A stretch of DNA of 64,000 nucleotides from Deltaproteobacteria bacterium (GCA_016874755.1 VGTH01000014.1:51288-115287), one strand, 5' to 3'. Shown: positions 14,837 through 24,958, numbered from the stretch's first letter. Notes: a model not told the origin generated them from the sequence alone. Translations and numbers: made by a program.

Positions 14837-16660
14837 TTAGCGGTTTATCTGAAGCTGCTCCCGCAAGCCGCGAGTTTTCACTAAATCCACCCCTCTGCTA
14901 TCTTGCTCCAACACAACTCCATACACCTCGCGCGCCGCTTTTTCGGAAACCAGCCCGTCCAGCACATCTTCCAAGACTAGCTGCGGATCGCGCTCCAACG
15001 GATTGCCGTAGCCGCCGCCGGCGGCCATGCGCATGTAGACGACGTCGCCTTTTTTGAATTCGAACTCTTTGTACTTGAGTTGATCGGCTTCACCGCCGAC
15101 ATCGCTAATATTATTAACCGGCTGGCGCTTGGCGATCATCTCGTCGATCTTGGTGTTGTTCAAATGCACAATCACGCTCGGCGCCGCCGCCCGGCCGCCG
15201 AAGATGCCTTGGCCCGAGTTGCGCGAGCTCGACACACCGTAGGTGATGCCTTTGACTTTACCTTCCGGTGCGTCGTGCACGATGTGCGCGGTCTCGCCGC
15301 CGGCACCGCCGCGGAACTTGCCGGCCCCCGCGCCGTCGCGCGCGTGGCGGCGGAAAAGATAGAGCACGGGGAAATTCATCTCGAACCACTCGGCGTTGGC
15401 AACGCTCATGTGGCCGCCCCAGGAGTTGACGCCGTCGGCATAGGAACGCGCTCCGGTGCCGTCCAGCGCGCCGTGGCCCAAGGCCGAAACCGCGTAGCGG
15501 CCGTATTGATTGACGCCGGCGTGGCGCAGGTTGCGGTGGCCGGCGCTGATCGCGGTGACTTCCTTGCGCCACCTGTCGCTGCCGGCGAGCGCTTGCATGA
15601 GCACCGCGCTGGCGACGTAACGCACCATCGAGCCCGAAGAAGTCGTGTTGAGCGACACCGGCGCCGGATACTTGGGATTCACGATCGTTCCTTCCGGCGC
15701 GGTGACTTCGATGGGCTGCAGCACGCCGTGGTTTTTGGGAACGTCGTAAGCCAACGCAAACAACACTACGCGGAAGCAGGCGCCAAAGGTCGCATGGATC
15801 GGCAAATTGACGCCCCGCTTGGCCTGTGCGTCGGTGCCGGTAAAATCGAAAATCAACCGATCGTCTTTCTTGGTCAGCATCACCGCAATTTTCCAATTAT
15901 CGTCGCCTTGAATTTCGTTGCTCTCGCTCCAGCTACCGTCGGGAATCTCCGTGATCCGTTTGCGCAGCACCGTCTCTGAATACCGAATCATATCGGCGGA
16001 CACGGCGTCGATCATCTCGGGTCCATACTGCGCGTACATCTCTTGCATGCGCGCCTTGGCAACGTTGTTGGCCGCCATCTGGCATTTTAGATCGAGGCCA
16101 ACCATCACCGGCTGGCGCGTCATGTTGGTCAACGTGTCGAAGACATCACGGCGAATCTTGCCGCGCTCGACTAGTTTCAATCCGGGAATGCGCAGGCCTT
16201 CATGAAAAATCTCGCTCGCCCCCGGCGAATCGCCGCCCGGCGACAGCGCACCGATGTCCATGACATGAACGAAAGTCCCGCTCCAACCGACCAAGCGATT
16301 CTTGAAATGAATCGGGCAGAGCATGTAAATGTCCGACTGATGGATCGCCGCAAGGTAAGGATCGTTGAGAATAAAAACGTCGTCGGGTTCGATCTCGCCT
16401 TCGTCGCTGAAACGCTCAATGATGCGCTTGACCGCGATGCCCGCGCAGGCGACATGCCAGCCTGTAGTCTCACCCGCGGAAAGAATCTCGCCGTTGGCGC
16501 GATAGAGCGCTGCGGCGTAATCGTGCATCTGCGTCGTATTGACCGTGCCGCCGACCCGTTCGAGGGCGATGCCGGTTTCCTTGGCGATCTGGTGCAAGCG
16601 ATGCGAGAGAATTTCAAAAGTGATCGGATCGACGTTGCGATTGAACGGTTCCCTGGTCAT
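14837..16660 (-). CDS. Hydantoinase B/oxoprolinase family subunit (HyuB-like)
   Basis: This 607-residue protein is the B subunit partner of HyuA, with family motifs FEILSHRLHQIAKE, NDPYLAAIHQSDIYML, GTDAQAKRGVNLPIHATFG and GAGKFRGGAGG. Such pairs include N-methylhydantoinase, 5-oxoprolinase and acetone/acetophenone carboxylase-type enzymes that use ATP to open a cyclic amide or activate a ketone. Substrate cannot be assigned. It overlaps hyuA by ATGA (4 bp), so translation is coupled. Confidence 0.88.
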   Translation of the reverse strand: MTREPFNRNVDPITFEILSHRLHQIAKETGIALERVGGTVNTTQMHDYAAALYRANGEILSAGETTGWHVACAGIAVKRIIERFSDEGEIEPDDVFILNDPYLAAIHQSDIYMLCPIHFKNRLVGWSGTFVHVMDIGALSPGGDSPGASEIFHEGLRIPGLKLVERGKIRRDVFDTLTNMTRQPVMVGLDLKCQMAANNVAKARMQEMYAQYGPEMIDAVSADMIRYSETVLRKRITEIPDGSWSESNEIQGDDNWKIAVMLTKKDDRLIFDFTGTDAQAKRGVNLPIHATFGACFRVVLFALAYDVPKNHGVLQPIEVTAPEGTIVNPKYPAPVSLNTTSSGSMVRYVASAVLMQALAGSDRWRKEVTAISAGHRNLRHAGVNQYGRYAVSALGHGALDGTGARSYADGVNSWGGHMSVANAEWFEMNFPVLYLFRRHARDGAGAGKFRGGAGGETAHIVHDAPEGKVKGITYGVSSSRNSGQGIFGGRAAAPSVIVHLNNTKIDEMIAKRQPVNNISDVGGEADQLKYKEFEFKKGDVVYMRMAAGGGYGNPLERDPQLVLEDVLDGLVSEKAAREVYGVVLEQDSRGVDLVKTRGLREQLQINR

Positions 16661-18780
16661 TGCAGACCTCCAACATAGACGACGATGTTACGCAGCTCGT
16701 CCGCCGCGGCTCTATCGTTAGGATTAACCACGATCGTAGTCACCGGCGTTTCGATAATCGCCGGGCCGGCAATTGCGGCGCCGGCAAACAATCGATCGAA
16801 ATCATAGACCGACGTCGCAACGAATTTTCCATACTCTTCGAAATAAACATCGCGTTTGCTTTTGACCGCAGCTTCGGCGTTTTGCTCCGACTTCGTTTCG
16901 CGCTCAAGCGCAGGCTTTGGCAACGATCCCACCCCGCTCACGCGGCAAGTGATAATTTCTTTGCCAGCCTCGCGATACGCAGAGCCCTTGCCGTAAGCTT
17001 GCTCGTAGAGCTCATCGAAGCGGTCGTATAATGTCTCCATCTGTGCCGCCGAAATTGGCGTCGTACCGGTCTCGAACGGCACGTTTAGCTCGTGCACCTG
17101 ATAGCGGTAACGGATATCCACGCTGCGCGTGATCTTGATATCCCGATCGCTGAAGCCAGCCGCATGCAAGTCGTTCATCGCCTGCTCTACCATGCCAGCA
17201 AAGTTCTGGTTAATCCGCGCCACGTCGACCGGCACCACCAGATGATCCGACTTGCCGTACTCGTAAACCACGTCGGAGCTGATCAACCCGGCGGCACCGT
17301 GCACCGACGCGGTGATCGGCACAATCACTTTTTTCACACCGAGCTGCGCCGCATAACGGCTCGCGTGGATCGGCGCCGCGCCGCCGTAGCCGAAAAAAAC
17401 AAAGTGCCGTGGATCATAGCCGCGCTCGACCGTCGCTTTGCGAATCAAATCGCTCATGTGTGCAGTCGCGATGCGAAAGATGCCACTCGCCGCATCGACC
17501 ACGGATAAACCTAGTGGCTTGGCAATTCTCTCGCGAATCGCACCGAGCGCACCGTTTTTGTCCAACTTCATCCGGCCGCCAAGAAAATAATTTTCGTTGA
17601 GATAGCCAAGCACCAGATTGGCATCAGAGACGGTCGGCTCGGTGCCGCCCAGCCCGTAGCAAACCGGCCCGGGCTTCGCGCCGGCGCCCTCGGGGCCAAC
17701 TTTCAACAGCCCCATTTCTTGATCGATCCAGGCGATGCTACCGCCGCCGGCGCCGATCGACTCCACCCAGATTTTTGGCGAGAGAATGTTGTAGCGCATG
17801 AAGACGGGTTTGTAGTCGCGCTCGATCTGCCCGCCGCGAATCACGCTGACCTTAAAGGTCGTGCCGCCCATATCCGTGGCGAGAATATTTTCTTCACCAG
17901 CGAGCCGGCCGAGAAACTGGCTGCCGACGACGCCGGAAGCGGGACCCGACTCGATGGCGCCGACGGCATTTTTCTGGGTTGCCTGCATACCGAGTACACC
18001 GCCGTACGCTTGCATGATCAATGGCTCGCGCTTGAGACCTTTGCGAGTCAGTGTCTGACTAAGGTTATTCAAATACGCGGTGATCTTCGGCCCGATGTAG
18101 GCGTTGAAAACCGTCGTCACCATGCGTTCGTATTCACCGACAAATGGCGCCACTTCATTCGACAAAGAAAAAAACAGATTAGGAAACGTCCTGCGCAGCA
18201 CAGCCGCGATCTGCTGCTCGTGGCTGTCGTTGAGAATTGACCAGAGCAAACAAACCGCGAGCGACTCCACTCCTTTGTCGGCCAATCGCTTAATGGCGCC
18301 GGTGATGTCGTCATCGGTCAACGGAATGATCACCGCGCCTTTGTAATCAATGCGCTCGAAAACCTCTTCAGTCAGCCGCCGCGGTACAAACGGCTCGGGC
18401 TTGCTCAGCGCCGCGAGATGATCCGCCTCCGCTTCGGTCAAACCTTCGGTGATGCGCCCGCGCATCATCAGCAGCGTGTCGGCGAAACCTTTAGTCGTAA
18501 TCAAGCCGGTTTTTGCTCCGGCCCGAGTGATCAGCGTGTTATCGCCCACAGTGCAGGCATGGAAAAACAGCCGCGTCGCACCGAGCACCGCGTCTTCGTT
18601 AGGCAAGCCGAGATTGCGCGCCGCATCCCGCACCGCGTTGACGGCGCCCTCGGCGAAATCGTCCGGCGTGGACAGCGCTTTGCCGATGGTGACCTTGCCT
18701 TGATCACTCACGACCACGCAGTCGGTAAACGTTCCGCCGATGTCGACGCCGACGATGTATTGGGAATTATTAGTTGCCAT
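16657..18780 (-). CDS. Hydantoinase A/oxoprolinase family ATPase subunit (HyuA-like)
   Basis: This 707-residue ASKHA-fold ATPase subunit has VGVDIGGTFTDCVVV at the N-terminus (phosphate 1 motif), ILATDMGGTTFKVSVI (phosphate 2) and VFFGYGGAAPIHASRYA, in family order. Start chosen at ATG 18780 because the family begins here; a longer frame adds hydrophobic unrelated residues. First gene of the hyuA-hyuB operon, divergent from a Rieske oxygenase gene about 100 bp away. The ATP-dependent reaction (cyclic amide hydrolysis or carboxylation) is known for the family but its substrate here is not. Confidence 0.88.
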   Translation of the reverse strand: MATNNSQYIVGVDIGGTFTDCVVVSDQGKVTIGKALSTPDDFAEGAVNAVRDAARNLGLPNEDAVLGATRLFFHACTVGDNTLITRAGAKTGLITTKGFADTLLMMRGRITEGLTEAEADHLAALSKPEPFVPRRLTEEVFERIDYKGAVIIPLTDDDITGAIKRLADKGVESLAVCLLWSILNDSHEQQIAAVLRRTFPNLFFSLSNEVAPFVGEYERMVTTVFNAYIGPKITAYLNNLSQTLTRKGLKREPLIMQAYGGVLGMQATQKNAVGAIESGPASGVVGSQFLGRLAGEENILATDMGGTTFKVSVIRGGQIERDYKPVFMRYNILSPKIWVESIGAGGGSIAWIDQEMGLLKVGPEGAGAKPGPVCYGLGGTEPTVSDANLVLGYLNENYFLGGRMKLDKNGALGAIRERIAKPLGLSVVDAASGIFRIATAHMSDLIRKATVERGYDPRHFVFFGYGGAAPIHASRYAAQLGVKKVIVPITASVHGAAGLISSDVVYEYGKSDHLVVPVDVARINQNFAGMVEQAMNDLHAAGFSDRDIKITRSVDIRYRYQVHELNVPFETGTTPISAAQMETLYDRFDELYEQAYGKGSAYREAGKEIITCRVSGVGSLPKPALERETKSEQNAEAAVKSKRDVYFEEYGKFVATSVYDFDRLFAGAAIAGPAIIETPVTTIVVNPNDRAAADELRNIVVYVGGLQ

Positions 18781-18886
18781 GCCAATCTCGATTGTCACTA
18801 AAACCCGAAGCGGAACAAAAAGTCCAACGCTTCTTGCCACACCCGCGCGGCTTGAATCGGTCGCGGTATTTTACTAGTAAGGGGCC

Positions 18887-20047
18887 ATGCTGACACGAGA
18901 AGAAAATGAATGGCTGACACGCACCGGTGCGGGGACACCGGCCGGCGAACTATTGCGGCGCTACTGGCACGTGGTCGCGGCGGCATCCGAGATCACTGAA
19001 GCAAAGCCAAAAAAGAAAGTCCGGATCCTAGGCGAAGATCTCGTGCTGTATCGCGATCGCACCGGCAAGTACGGCCTGGTCGCCGAGCATTGCGCCCACC
19101 GCGGCGCGTCGCTTTACTATGGATTTGTCGAGGCGGACGGCATCCGCTGCGCCTATCACGGCTGGAAATACGACGCCTGCGGCAAGTGTTTGGAACAGCC
19201 CTTCGAAAATCCGGACGGTGGCTTCAAAGATAAGATCTCGCAACCGGCGTACCCCGTCGAGAAACTGGCAGGGCTCTTGTTTGCGTATCTGGGACCGCCG
19301 GAGAAGAAACCTCTCTTGCCCAGATGGGACATGCTCGCGCGCCGCGATGGAGTGAGAAAGATCGAGGTTTATGAGACCTTGCGCTGCAACTGGCTTCAGG
19401 CGATGGAGAACTCGGTCGACCCGGTGCATACCTACTATCTTCATGCTCATTCGATGAAGATGCGCGGCAGCAGCCAGGGCGCGTATTATTATCGACCGGT
19501 GAGCAAGCTTGATTTTTCGCTGGTAGTGCATCCCACCTGGGCGGGCATTCAGAAACAGCGCGTCTTCGCCGACAACGCCAGCCACGTTGAAGCACCGCAC
19601 CCGCTGATTTTTCCGACGATGCTCATGGTCCCCGCCACCACCGGGCACAACATGCATTTTCGCACGCCGATCGACGACGAAAACACGGAGATCTTTCACG
19701 TGCGTTTCAATCCGACGTCAGACGGCAGCACTGTCCATGATCTTGAAGACCCGCCGGCACAGTTCGTCAGCACCAAAAACCAAGCCGGCGAATTTCACAT
19801 GGACAATTTCCCGAGCCAGGACCAGATGGCCTGGGAGACACAAGGGCTGGTTGCCAATCGTCCCGACGAGCACCTGGGCGAGTCCGACCGTGGCATCATC
19901 TTATTGCGTAAAATGCTGCGCGATCAGATCCGCGCGGTGCAAAACGGCGAAGATCCGGTTGGCATCACTCGCGACCCGAAGCACGATCAGATGATTCGTC
20001 TGATCCCCGAGGGCTACACAGCGTTTTCGGCGACGCAAAGCGGCTGA
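18887..20047 (+). CDS. Rieske non-heme iron oxygenase, alpha subunit (phthalate-dioxygenase type)
   Basis: This 386-residue protein has an N-terminal Rieske [2Fe-2S] domain with Cys69-X-His71 and Cys88-X2-His91 (CAHRGASLYYG, CAYHGWKYD), and a catalytic domain with the mononuclear iron motif NSVDPVHTYYLHAHS. The opening RTGAGTPAGELLRRYWHVV is typical of the class related to phthalate 4,5-dioxygenase and O-demethylases. It should hydroxylate or demethylate an aromatic or heterocyclic acid. No reductase or ferredoxin gene is adjacent. Two further paralogues occur in the window. Confidence 0.9.
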   Translation: MLTREENEWLTRTGAGTPAGELLRRYWHVVAAASEITEAKPKKKVRILGEDLVLYRDRTGKYGLVAEHCAHRGASLYYGFVEADGIRCAYHGWKYDACGKCLEQPFENPDGGFKDKISQPAYPVEKLAGLLFAYLGPPEKKPLLPRWDMLARRDGVRKIEVYETLRCNWLQAMENSVDPVHTYYLHAHSMKMRGSSQGAYYYRPVSKLDFSLVVHPTWAGIQKQRVFADNASHVEAPHPLIFPTMLMVPATTGHNMHFRTPIDDENTEIFHVRFNPTSDGSTVHDLEDPPAQFVSTKNQAGEFHMDNFPSQDQMAWETQGLVANRPDEHLGESDRGIILLRKMLRDQIRAVQNGEDPVGITRDPKHDQMIRLIPEGYTAFSATQSG

Positions 20048-20198
20048 TCGCGAAAGTCATCATCGTGCGCGCTGCGCCAACGCATTTTGGTGTAGCGCTC
20101 GGTCTCGTCAGATTTTCTTTTAGGGCTAACGCTCAGGGTGAGCGGACGGAGCTCGCGAGCGCAAGCGAGCAGACTCACGATCCGACTCAACCCGATTG

Positions 20199-20603
20199 TT
20201 AGGCCGTGATGAGTGTCGCTCTCTCATTTTCCAACTCCTTCGCCGGTATATTGTAACGACGCGCAACACTCAACAAACAGTCAATCGTTACGCCTTTGAA
20301 AAATGTTTTGAGCCGATGAGGTTCTTTGTGGATCTCAAGAAGTTGATGCGTGTCGACCTCGATAGCAATAGGTAAGTCGCCATACTTCTTGTTGATTCGC
20401 TGAAAGTGCGGCTGACCTTCGTTTTTTAAACCGTAACGGATAATGAGGCCAACCCACTGAAAAGGTGCTGCCGGAAACCAACCGGCGTTGATGAGCACTT
20501 GCTCCAATTCATCGCAAGTTTCAACCATCGCGGGGCCAGTGTTTCTCAGCCTCGCTTGCACGAGGGCAACACCCCCGATAACCAGCTTGCGATTGTGAGC
20601 CAT
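20199..20603 (-). CDS. Imm39-like immunity protein family member (tentative)
   Basis: This 134-residue cytosolic protein reads KLVIGGVALVQARLRNTGPA, then FQWVGLIIRYGLKNEG, QRINKKYGDLPIAIEVDTHQL and LLSVARRYNIP. This pattern resembles, from memory, the Imm39 family of polymorphic-toxin immunity proteins. No toxin gene is found next to it. If the match is right it is an orphan immunity gene, perhaps protecting against toxins of neighbouring cells. It has a lower-GC feel than its neighbours, compatible with transfer. Three palindromic AT-rich sites lie upstream. Confidence 0.55.
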   Translation of the reverse strand: MAHNRKLVIGGVALVQARLRNTGPAMVETCDELEQVLINAGWFPAAPFQWVGLIIRYGLKNEGQPHFQRINKKYGDLPIAIEVDTHQLLEIHKEPHRLKTFFKGVTIDCLLSVARRYNIPAKELENERATLITA

Positions 20604-20984
20604 AGTGTACGCGGTCTAACCATTGAGTGAACTGATCTCGTATATTGAATATCCAAACATCGTCGCGAAAACTTACTCCTCAAATCAACAACCTGTCAAT
20701 TGCTACCTCTGCTCGTATATCCAATATCCGTGGTCTCGTATATTAATATACCTGCACGGAGAGCATCACCGGCGCCAGGATTGACTGATCAACGCTTCAG
20801 CTCGATCCTCTCGCGATTGAATCAGTTTCTTGTCGAACATCATCCGAGCGAACAAATCTTTGTCCAACGTAGTCAGTGTGCGCTACAGATAGTCCGGCTT
20901 GGAAACCGTCACTTTGGGCGAGTGCGCCCAGGTAGTGCTCCACCATGGGTGTTGATTGCCGACTTTGCGAGCCTCTCGTAGCTT
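20604..20984. promoter_or_regulatory. Intergenic with three CTCGTATAT palindromic sites
   Basis: Three related AT-rich palindromes each begin with CTCGTATAT or CTCGTATATT: 20,637-20,652 (ATATTGAATAT), 20,712-20,727 (ATATCCAATAT) and 20,735-20,750 (TATATTAATATA). They lie upstream of the Imm39-like gene (start 20,603) and look like a multi-site operator. From 20,760 to 20,984 nothing else is recognised. Confidence 0.5.
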
Positions 20985-22088
20985 TTACAAAGCGTACAGC
21001 GCGCGCGCGTTATCGCTCAAAATTTTCTCCTTGACAGCGGCCGATAGATCGTCGCGGCGGCGAAAAACGTTGATGGCATCGAGGTCGCTCGACGAATCGG
21101 TGTGACCGTAGTCGGTGCCGATGACTAGATTGTCCTCGCCGGCCTCGCGCACGATGTAGGCGATATCATCGCAATTTTCACAGGTAACGAACAAGCCGAA
21201 CTCCTTGAGCAGATTCTCCGGCCACGGCCGGCCGAGGGTTCGAAAGCGGATCTTGCACTCATGCATGATCCAGGGCACCCATTGGGCGCTCGCTTCGATA
21301 AAGCCGAAGCGGAGCTTGGGGAAGACGTCGTGGAGCTCGCTCATGACGATGTCGCTAAACGCCCCCACCGTCGGGATTCTAAAGCGGTGAAAGGTCGTGG
21401 CGATGCGCACCGGATGGTTGCCGTAGAGATCGTTCAACCAGGCGTTGCCGTTGGCGATGTGGATGGCGATCGCCAAGTCGAGCTTCTGCGCTTCTTCGTA
21501 GATGGGGTAAAAGTAAGAATCGGCGAGTAGACGATTGCCCTCCACCGGGCGCAGACAGACCGCACAGGCGCCGTTTTCCTTCGACCAGCGAATCTGATCG
21601 AGGGCGTCGGGCATGCTCAGCAGCGGCGGCATACAGGACCAACGCAGCCGCCCTTCGCTCTGCTTCCAGATGTCGCCAAGCCAGCGATTCCAACTCTTGC
21701 ACAGCGCCACGTCGACCGCCGGCCGGTCGGTGCACGCTTCGATGAACATGGTGTTGTGCAAGACTTGAATATCAACTTCCGTTTGGTCCATGTGCTCGAG
21801 GCGCAGATCGACGTTGGCCAGCTCACGCGACTCCGCCTGCTCGGCGAACTTCCGACCGGACTGTTGTTGGCGCTTGGCCATCAGCTCGTCTGAGAGCACC
21901 GCGAAACGAAAGCCGCGCACTTTACCGTCGACCAGCCAAAACTGCTGGCGCACGCCGGCTTCTTCGCGCGCTTCCAATTCGATCGGGCGATACTTCTCTT
22001 CGGACTTGTCCATAAAGTCCCAGGTATGCCCACACTCCACGACATGCGCGTCGGCGTCGATAACGAGATTCCTATTTTGGCTGTTCAT
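20985..22088 (-). CDS. Amidohydrolase-2 family metal-dependent hydrolase/decarboxylase
   Basis: This 367-residue TIM-barrel protein has the N-terminal metal motif VIDADAHVVE, a central IAIHIAN, and the C-terminal GTDYGHTDSSSD with the conserved Asp. These belong to the ACMSD-like amidohydrolase-2 group (COG2159), which includes aromatic-acid decarboxylases. ATG 22088 is chosen for its strong GAGGAGG 5 bases upstream; an ATG at 22121 would overlap the previous gene's stop. It forms a probable operon with the upstream MmgE/PrpD gene. Substrate unknown; an aromatic or ring-cleavage acid is a fair guess from context. Confidence 0.85.
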   Translation of the reverse strand: MNSQNRNLVIDADAHVVECGHTWDFMDKSEEKYRPIELEAREEAGVRQQFWLVDGKVRGFRFAVLSDELMAKRQQQSGRKFAEQAESRELANVDLRLEHMDQTEVDIQVLHNTMFIEACTDRPAVDVALCKSWNRWLGDIWKQSEGRLRWSCMPPLLSMPDALDQIRWSKENGACAVCLRPVEGNRLLADSYFYPIYEEAQKLDLAIAIHIANGNAWLNDLYGNHPVRIATTFHRFRIPTVGAFSDIVMSELHDVFPKLRFGFIEASAQWVPWIMHECKIRFRTLGRPWPENLLKEFGLFVTCENCDDIAYIVREAGEDNLVIGTDYGHTDSSSDLDAINVFRRRDDLSAAVKEKILSDNARALYAL

Positions 22089-22120
22089 GGGAGCCTCCTC
22101 TTCGTTTAGATAAGGCGACA

Positions 22121-23539
22121 CTAGTGGATCGATCCTGGAGCTGTCAAACCCGTGCCGCTAGCGAGCATCGACAGTCTCCCCATGTCCTCGAGTTGCTCCA
22201 GGCTTTCGATCAGGGCGATAAGTTCGTCAACTCGGTCGCGAGACAGAGGTTGTATTGTATGGCGGCAGCAATCGCGAAACTTTTCTCGCAGCTGCTCGGT
22301 AGGGACCGGCCGGCTGCGATGGCCCAGCGCCGTTTCCACGCGGGCTTCGAGCCGCTGTCCATCGCTTAGATTCACATTGACGACCGCGCCCTTCACCGCG
22401 TCGTCGAGACGATGGGCTGTGCGCGCGGCCAGCTCCAGTGTAGCCGCATCCCGCAATCCCCGAGGTGTGAAATCCGCCAACGTTACATCGCCATGCACCA
22501 ATGCCTTGGCGACGCAAAACGGAATGCTATTCGCAGCGGCCGCCGGATTGTCTGGCCGGCGGCGGATGTCGAGCGGTTCGCACCAGGGACGCAATTGGCT
22601 GTGCGCCAGGATCTCCACCGCACGAATTTTTCCACAATCAATTCCTCGGCGACTTATCTCGCCGGCCGCTTCGATGAACGGGTGAAGATTGTTGCTGGTC
22701 GGCCATGGCTTGAACTCGACGTCCTCGAAAAAAAACCGTGTGCCCAACCCTTCAGTCAAAACGCTCGCGTCATAGTCGCCGTTGTAGATCATCGGATAAA
22801 GCCCGGCTGGCTCGCCGACAACATCACAATCCGCCCCCAGCCCTTCTTTGCTCAAAAGCGCCGCGAGCACACCGGCTTGGTTGGGAAAGGCGCCATAGAT
22901 GGCCTTGGCCGGCGGATCGCCTGAGAGCACGATCTGGCGCGAGCCGGCCATTTGCATCAAGGCCAGGCCCAAGGCACTGCGCATCTGCGCTGCACTCAGT
23001 CCGAGAACTCGTCCCGCTCCTGCAGCAGCGCCGAAATAGTTTAGCAGCTGGCCGGAAAGAAATTTCTCACTCGGCCGGCGACCGGCTCGAACCACCGCTA
23101 AGGTTATGCGCGCGGTCACCTCGCAAGCCACCGCAGACGCGGCGATCAATTCTTTTCCGGTTACGTCGCCAATGGCCTCCGCCATCGCCAATGGCGCGAC
23201 CAGGCCAACCACGCCGACGTGGCCAATCTCCGCACCGATCGGGTCGTAGTTCAACGCGTGAACCAGCGCACCGTTGGCAAACGCCGCGTTGGTCGAGGAC
23301 ACTTTCGTTCCCAAACCAAGGATGGTGCTTTGCGGCGGGCCGCCGAGCCGGCTCATCACCGCCATCGTCTCGCGGCAACCGTCCCCAAGTGTCGTGGCGG
23401 CAAGTGCGCAACCCAGAGCATCGAGAATGACTCGTTTGGTGGTCTCGACCACGGCTGCCGGCAGTTGGTCGAAGGATTGTTGCGCCGCAAATTCAGCCAG
23501 CGCAGCGAATGGTTTTCCGATAGGTTCTGACTTCGACAT
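22121..23539 (-). CDS. MmgE/PrpD family protein
   Basis: This 472-residue protein has the family's N-terminal helical domain (RVILDALGCALAATTLGDG, FANGALVHALNYDP) and the smaller C-terminal domain. Characterised members are 2-methylcitrate dehydratase, cis-aconitate decarboxylase and iminodisuccinate epimerase. Members of this divergent branch commonly travel with amidohydrolases and NMT1 binding proteins in environmental genomes, where their substrates are unknown. Divergent from the Rieske oxygenase gene starting at 23662, with 122 bp between that could hold both promoters. Confidence 0.85.
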   Translation of the reverse strand: MSKSEPIGKPFAALAEFAAQQSFDQLPAAVVETTKRVILDALGCALAATTLGDGCRETMAVMSRLGGPPQSTILGLGTKVSSTNAAFANGALVHALNYDPIGAEIGHVGVVGLVAPLAMAEAIGDVTGKELIAASAVACEVTARITLAVVRAGRRPSEKFLSGQLLNYFGAAAGAGRVLGLSAAQMRSALGLALMQMAGSRQIVLSGDPPAKAIYGAFPNQAGVLAALLSKEGLGADCDVVGEPAGLYPMIYNGDYDASVLTEGLGTRFFFEDVEFKPWPTSNNLHPFIEAAGEISRRGIDCGKIRAVEILAHSQLRPWCEPLDIRRRPDNPAAAANSIPFCVAKALVHGDVTLADFTPRGLRDAATLELAARTAHRLDDAVKGAVVNVNLSDGQRLEARVETALGHRSRPVPTEQLREKFRDCCRHTIQPLSRDRVDELIALIESLEQLEDMGRLSMLASGTGLTAPGSIH

Positions 23540-23661
23540 AGTGGTGCCTCGACTCTATTAATATGTGATCATCGTTCATTAGCTGTAGGCAAGCAAAAAA
23601 TTTGGTAGATTTTGGCCCACGTCCTTGATAAGCGAACCACAGAATCAGCGAGGAGCGTAAC

Positions 23662-24936
23662 GTGTTAAAAGCCGAAGACAACGAGCGCCTCACCCGTGTT
23701 GGTCCTGGCACTCCCATGGGCGCCCTGTTGCGGAGATATTGGCAACCAGCACTGCTGTCTTGCGAGATTCCTGAGCGCGATGGGCCGCCGGTCCGGCTTC
23801 GCCTCCTCGGCGAAGATTTGATTGCCTTCCGCGATAGCCAAGATCGCATTGGCGTGATCGACGCCTATTGCTCGCACCGCCGCGCGCCAATGTTTTACGG
23901 CCGCAATGAAGACTGCGGCATCCGCTGCGTCTATCACGGCTGGAAATTTGACGTCGACGGCAATTGCGTCGATCTGCCCTCGCTGCCAGCCGATAGCCCT
24001 ATCAAAGCCAAAGTTCGCATCAACTCCTATCCGGCCATCGACAAGGCCGGCGTGATCTGGGTGTACATGGGTCCGGCCGATCAGGTGCCGCCACTGCCGG
24101 ATTACGAGTGGATGCGCGCGCTGCCGACGCACCGCCACGTTGCGAAGAACTACCAGGAGTGCAACTACCTGCAGGCCTTGGAAGGCGGTTTGGATACGGC
24201 CCACACTTCGTTTCTGCATAACAACGTCCTGGGCATGAAACGCTTCACCGTGCGCAACGCCGACGTGGCTCCTACCATCGACGTTTACCCGACCCAGTAT
24301 GGCTACCAATACGCCTCGGTGCGCAAGGTCAACGACGAAAAGCGCTACGTTCGCGTCTATCACTACATCATGCCGTTTCAGCAAATGCGCGGCGACGTCA
24401 CCGACGACGCCGGCGAGCGCAGCAAGGTGCCCAAGATCGACGGCCATTTCTGGGTGCCCATCGACGATTATCAAACCATGACCTGGAGCTGGATGTACGG
24501 CTACGACAAGAGCGTGCCGATCACGCCGGAATTTGCCGAGCGCGATGAAAAAAGAGCCGGCCGCGGCCGCGACGACTTCGTGCCTGGAACCTTCAAGCTA
24601 CTGAGCAACCTGTCCAACGATCATCGTATCGACCGACAACTGCAAAAAACGTCGACGTATAGCGGTATCGCCGGGGTGCAAACCCAAGACGTGGCGATTC
24701 AAGAAGGCATGGGCGCGATCCCCGACCGCAGTAAAGAATTTCTGATCCCGTCGGACAAAGCAGTTATCGCCATGCGCCGCATGATGCTCGATGCGACCTA
24801 CGCCGTCGAGCGCGGTGAGCCGCCGCCGGGGCTCGATCCAGATAGCTACCGAACGGTGCGCCCACACGACAGCGTGATCCCCGCAAACGCAGAATGGCGC
24901 GAAGCGCTGGCGGAAGATTTGGTGGCGAAATGGTAA
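23662..24936 (+). CDS. Rieske non-heme iron oxygenase, alpha subunit
   Basis: This 424-residue paralogue of the gene at 18,887 starts at GTG 23662, with GGAG about 8 bases upstream. The Rieske ligands are Cys70, His72, Cys89 and His92 (CSHRRAPMFYG, CVYHGWKFD). The iron-binding stretch is LDTAHTSFLHNN. The C-terminal part is longer than in the other two copies and carries YSGIAGVQTQDVAIQEGMG, a feature of the phthalate 4,5-dioxygenase branch. Probable role: oxygenation of an aromatic carboxylate. The downstream BphB-like dehydrogenase could act on a cis-dihydrodiol product. No electron-transfer partner is adjacent. Confidence 0.9.
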   Translation: MLKAEDNERLTRVGPGTPMGALLRRYWQPALLSCEIPERDGPPVRLRLLGEDLIAFRDSQDRIGVIDAYCSHRRAPMFYGRNEDCGIRCVYHGWKFDVDGNCVDLPSLPADSPIKAKVRINSYPAIDKAGVIWVYMGPADQVPPLPDYEWMRALPTHRHVAKNYQECNYLQALEGGLDTAHTSFLHNNVLGMKRFTVRNADVAPTIDVYPTQYGYQYASVRKVNDEKRYVRVYHYIMPFQQMRGDVTDDAGERSKVPKIDGHFWVPIDDYQTMTWSWMYGYDKSVPITPEFAERDEKRAGRGRDDFVPGTFKLLSNLSNDHRIDRQLQKTSTYSGIAGVQTQDVAIQEGMGAIPDRSKEFLIPSDKAVIAMRRMMLDATYAVERGEPPPGLDPDSYRTVRPHDSVIPANAEWREALAEDLVAKW

Positions 24937-24958
24937 GCGGCGCATTACCTTCACCCTG

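Noticed and set aside
15080..15979. 300-codon open frame on the plus strand across hyuB
   Set aside because: No protein-family features; it mirrors the hyuB codon pattern in high-GC DNA.
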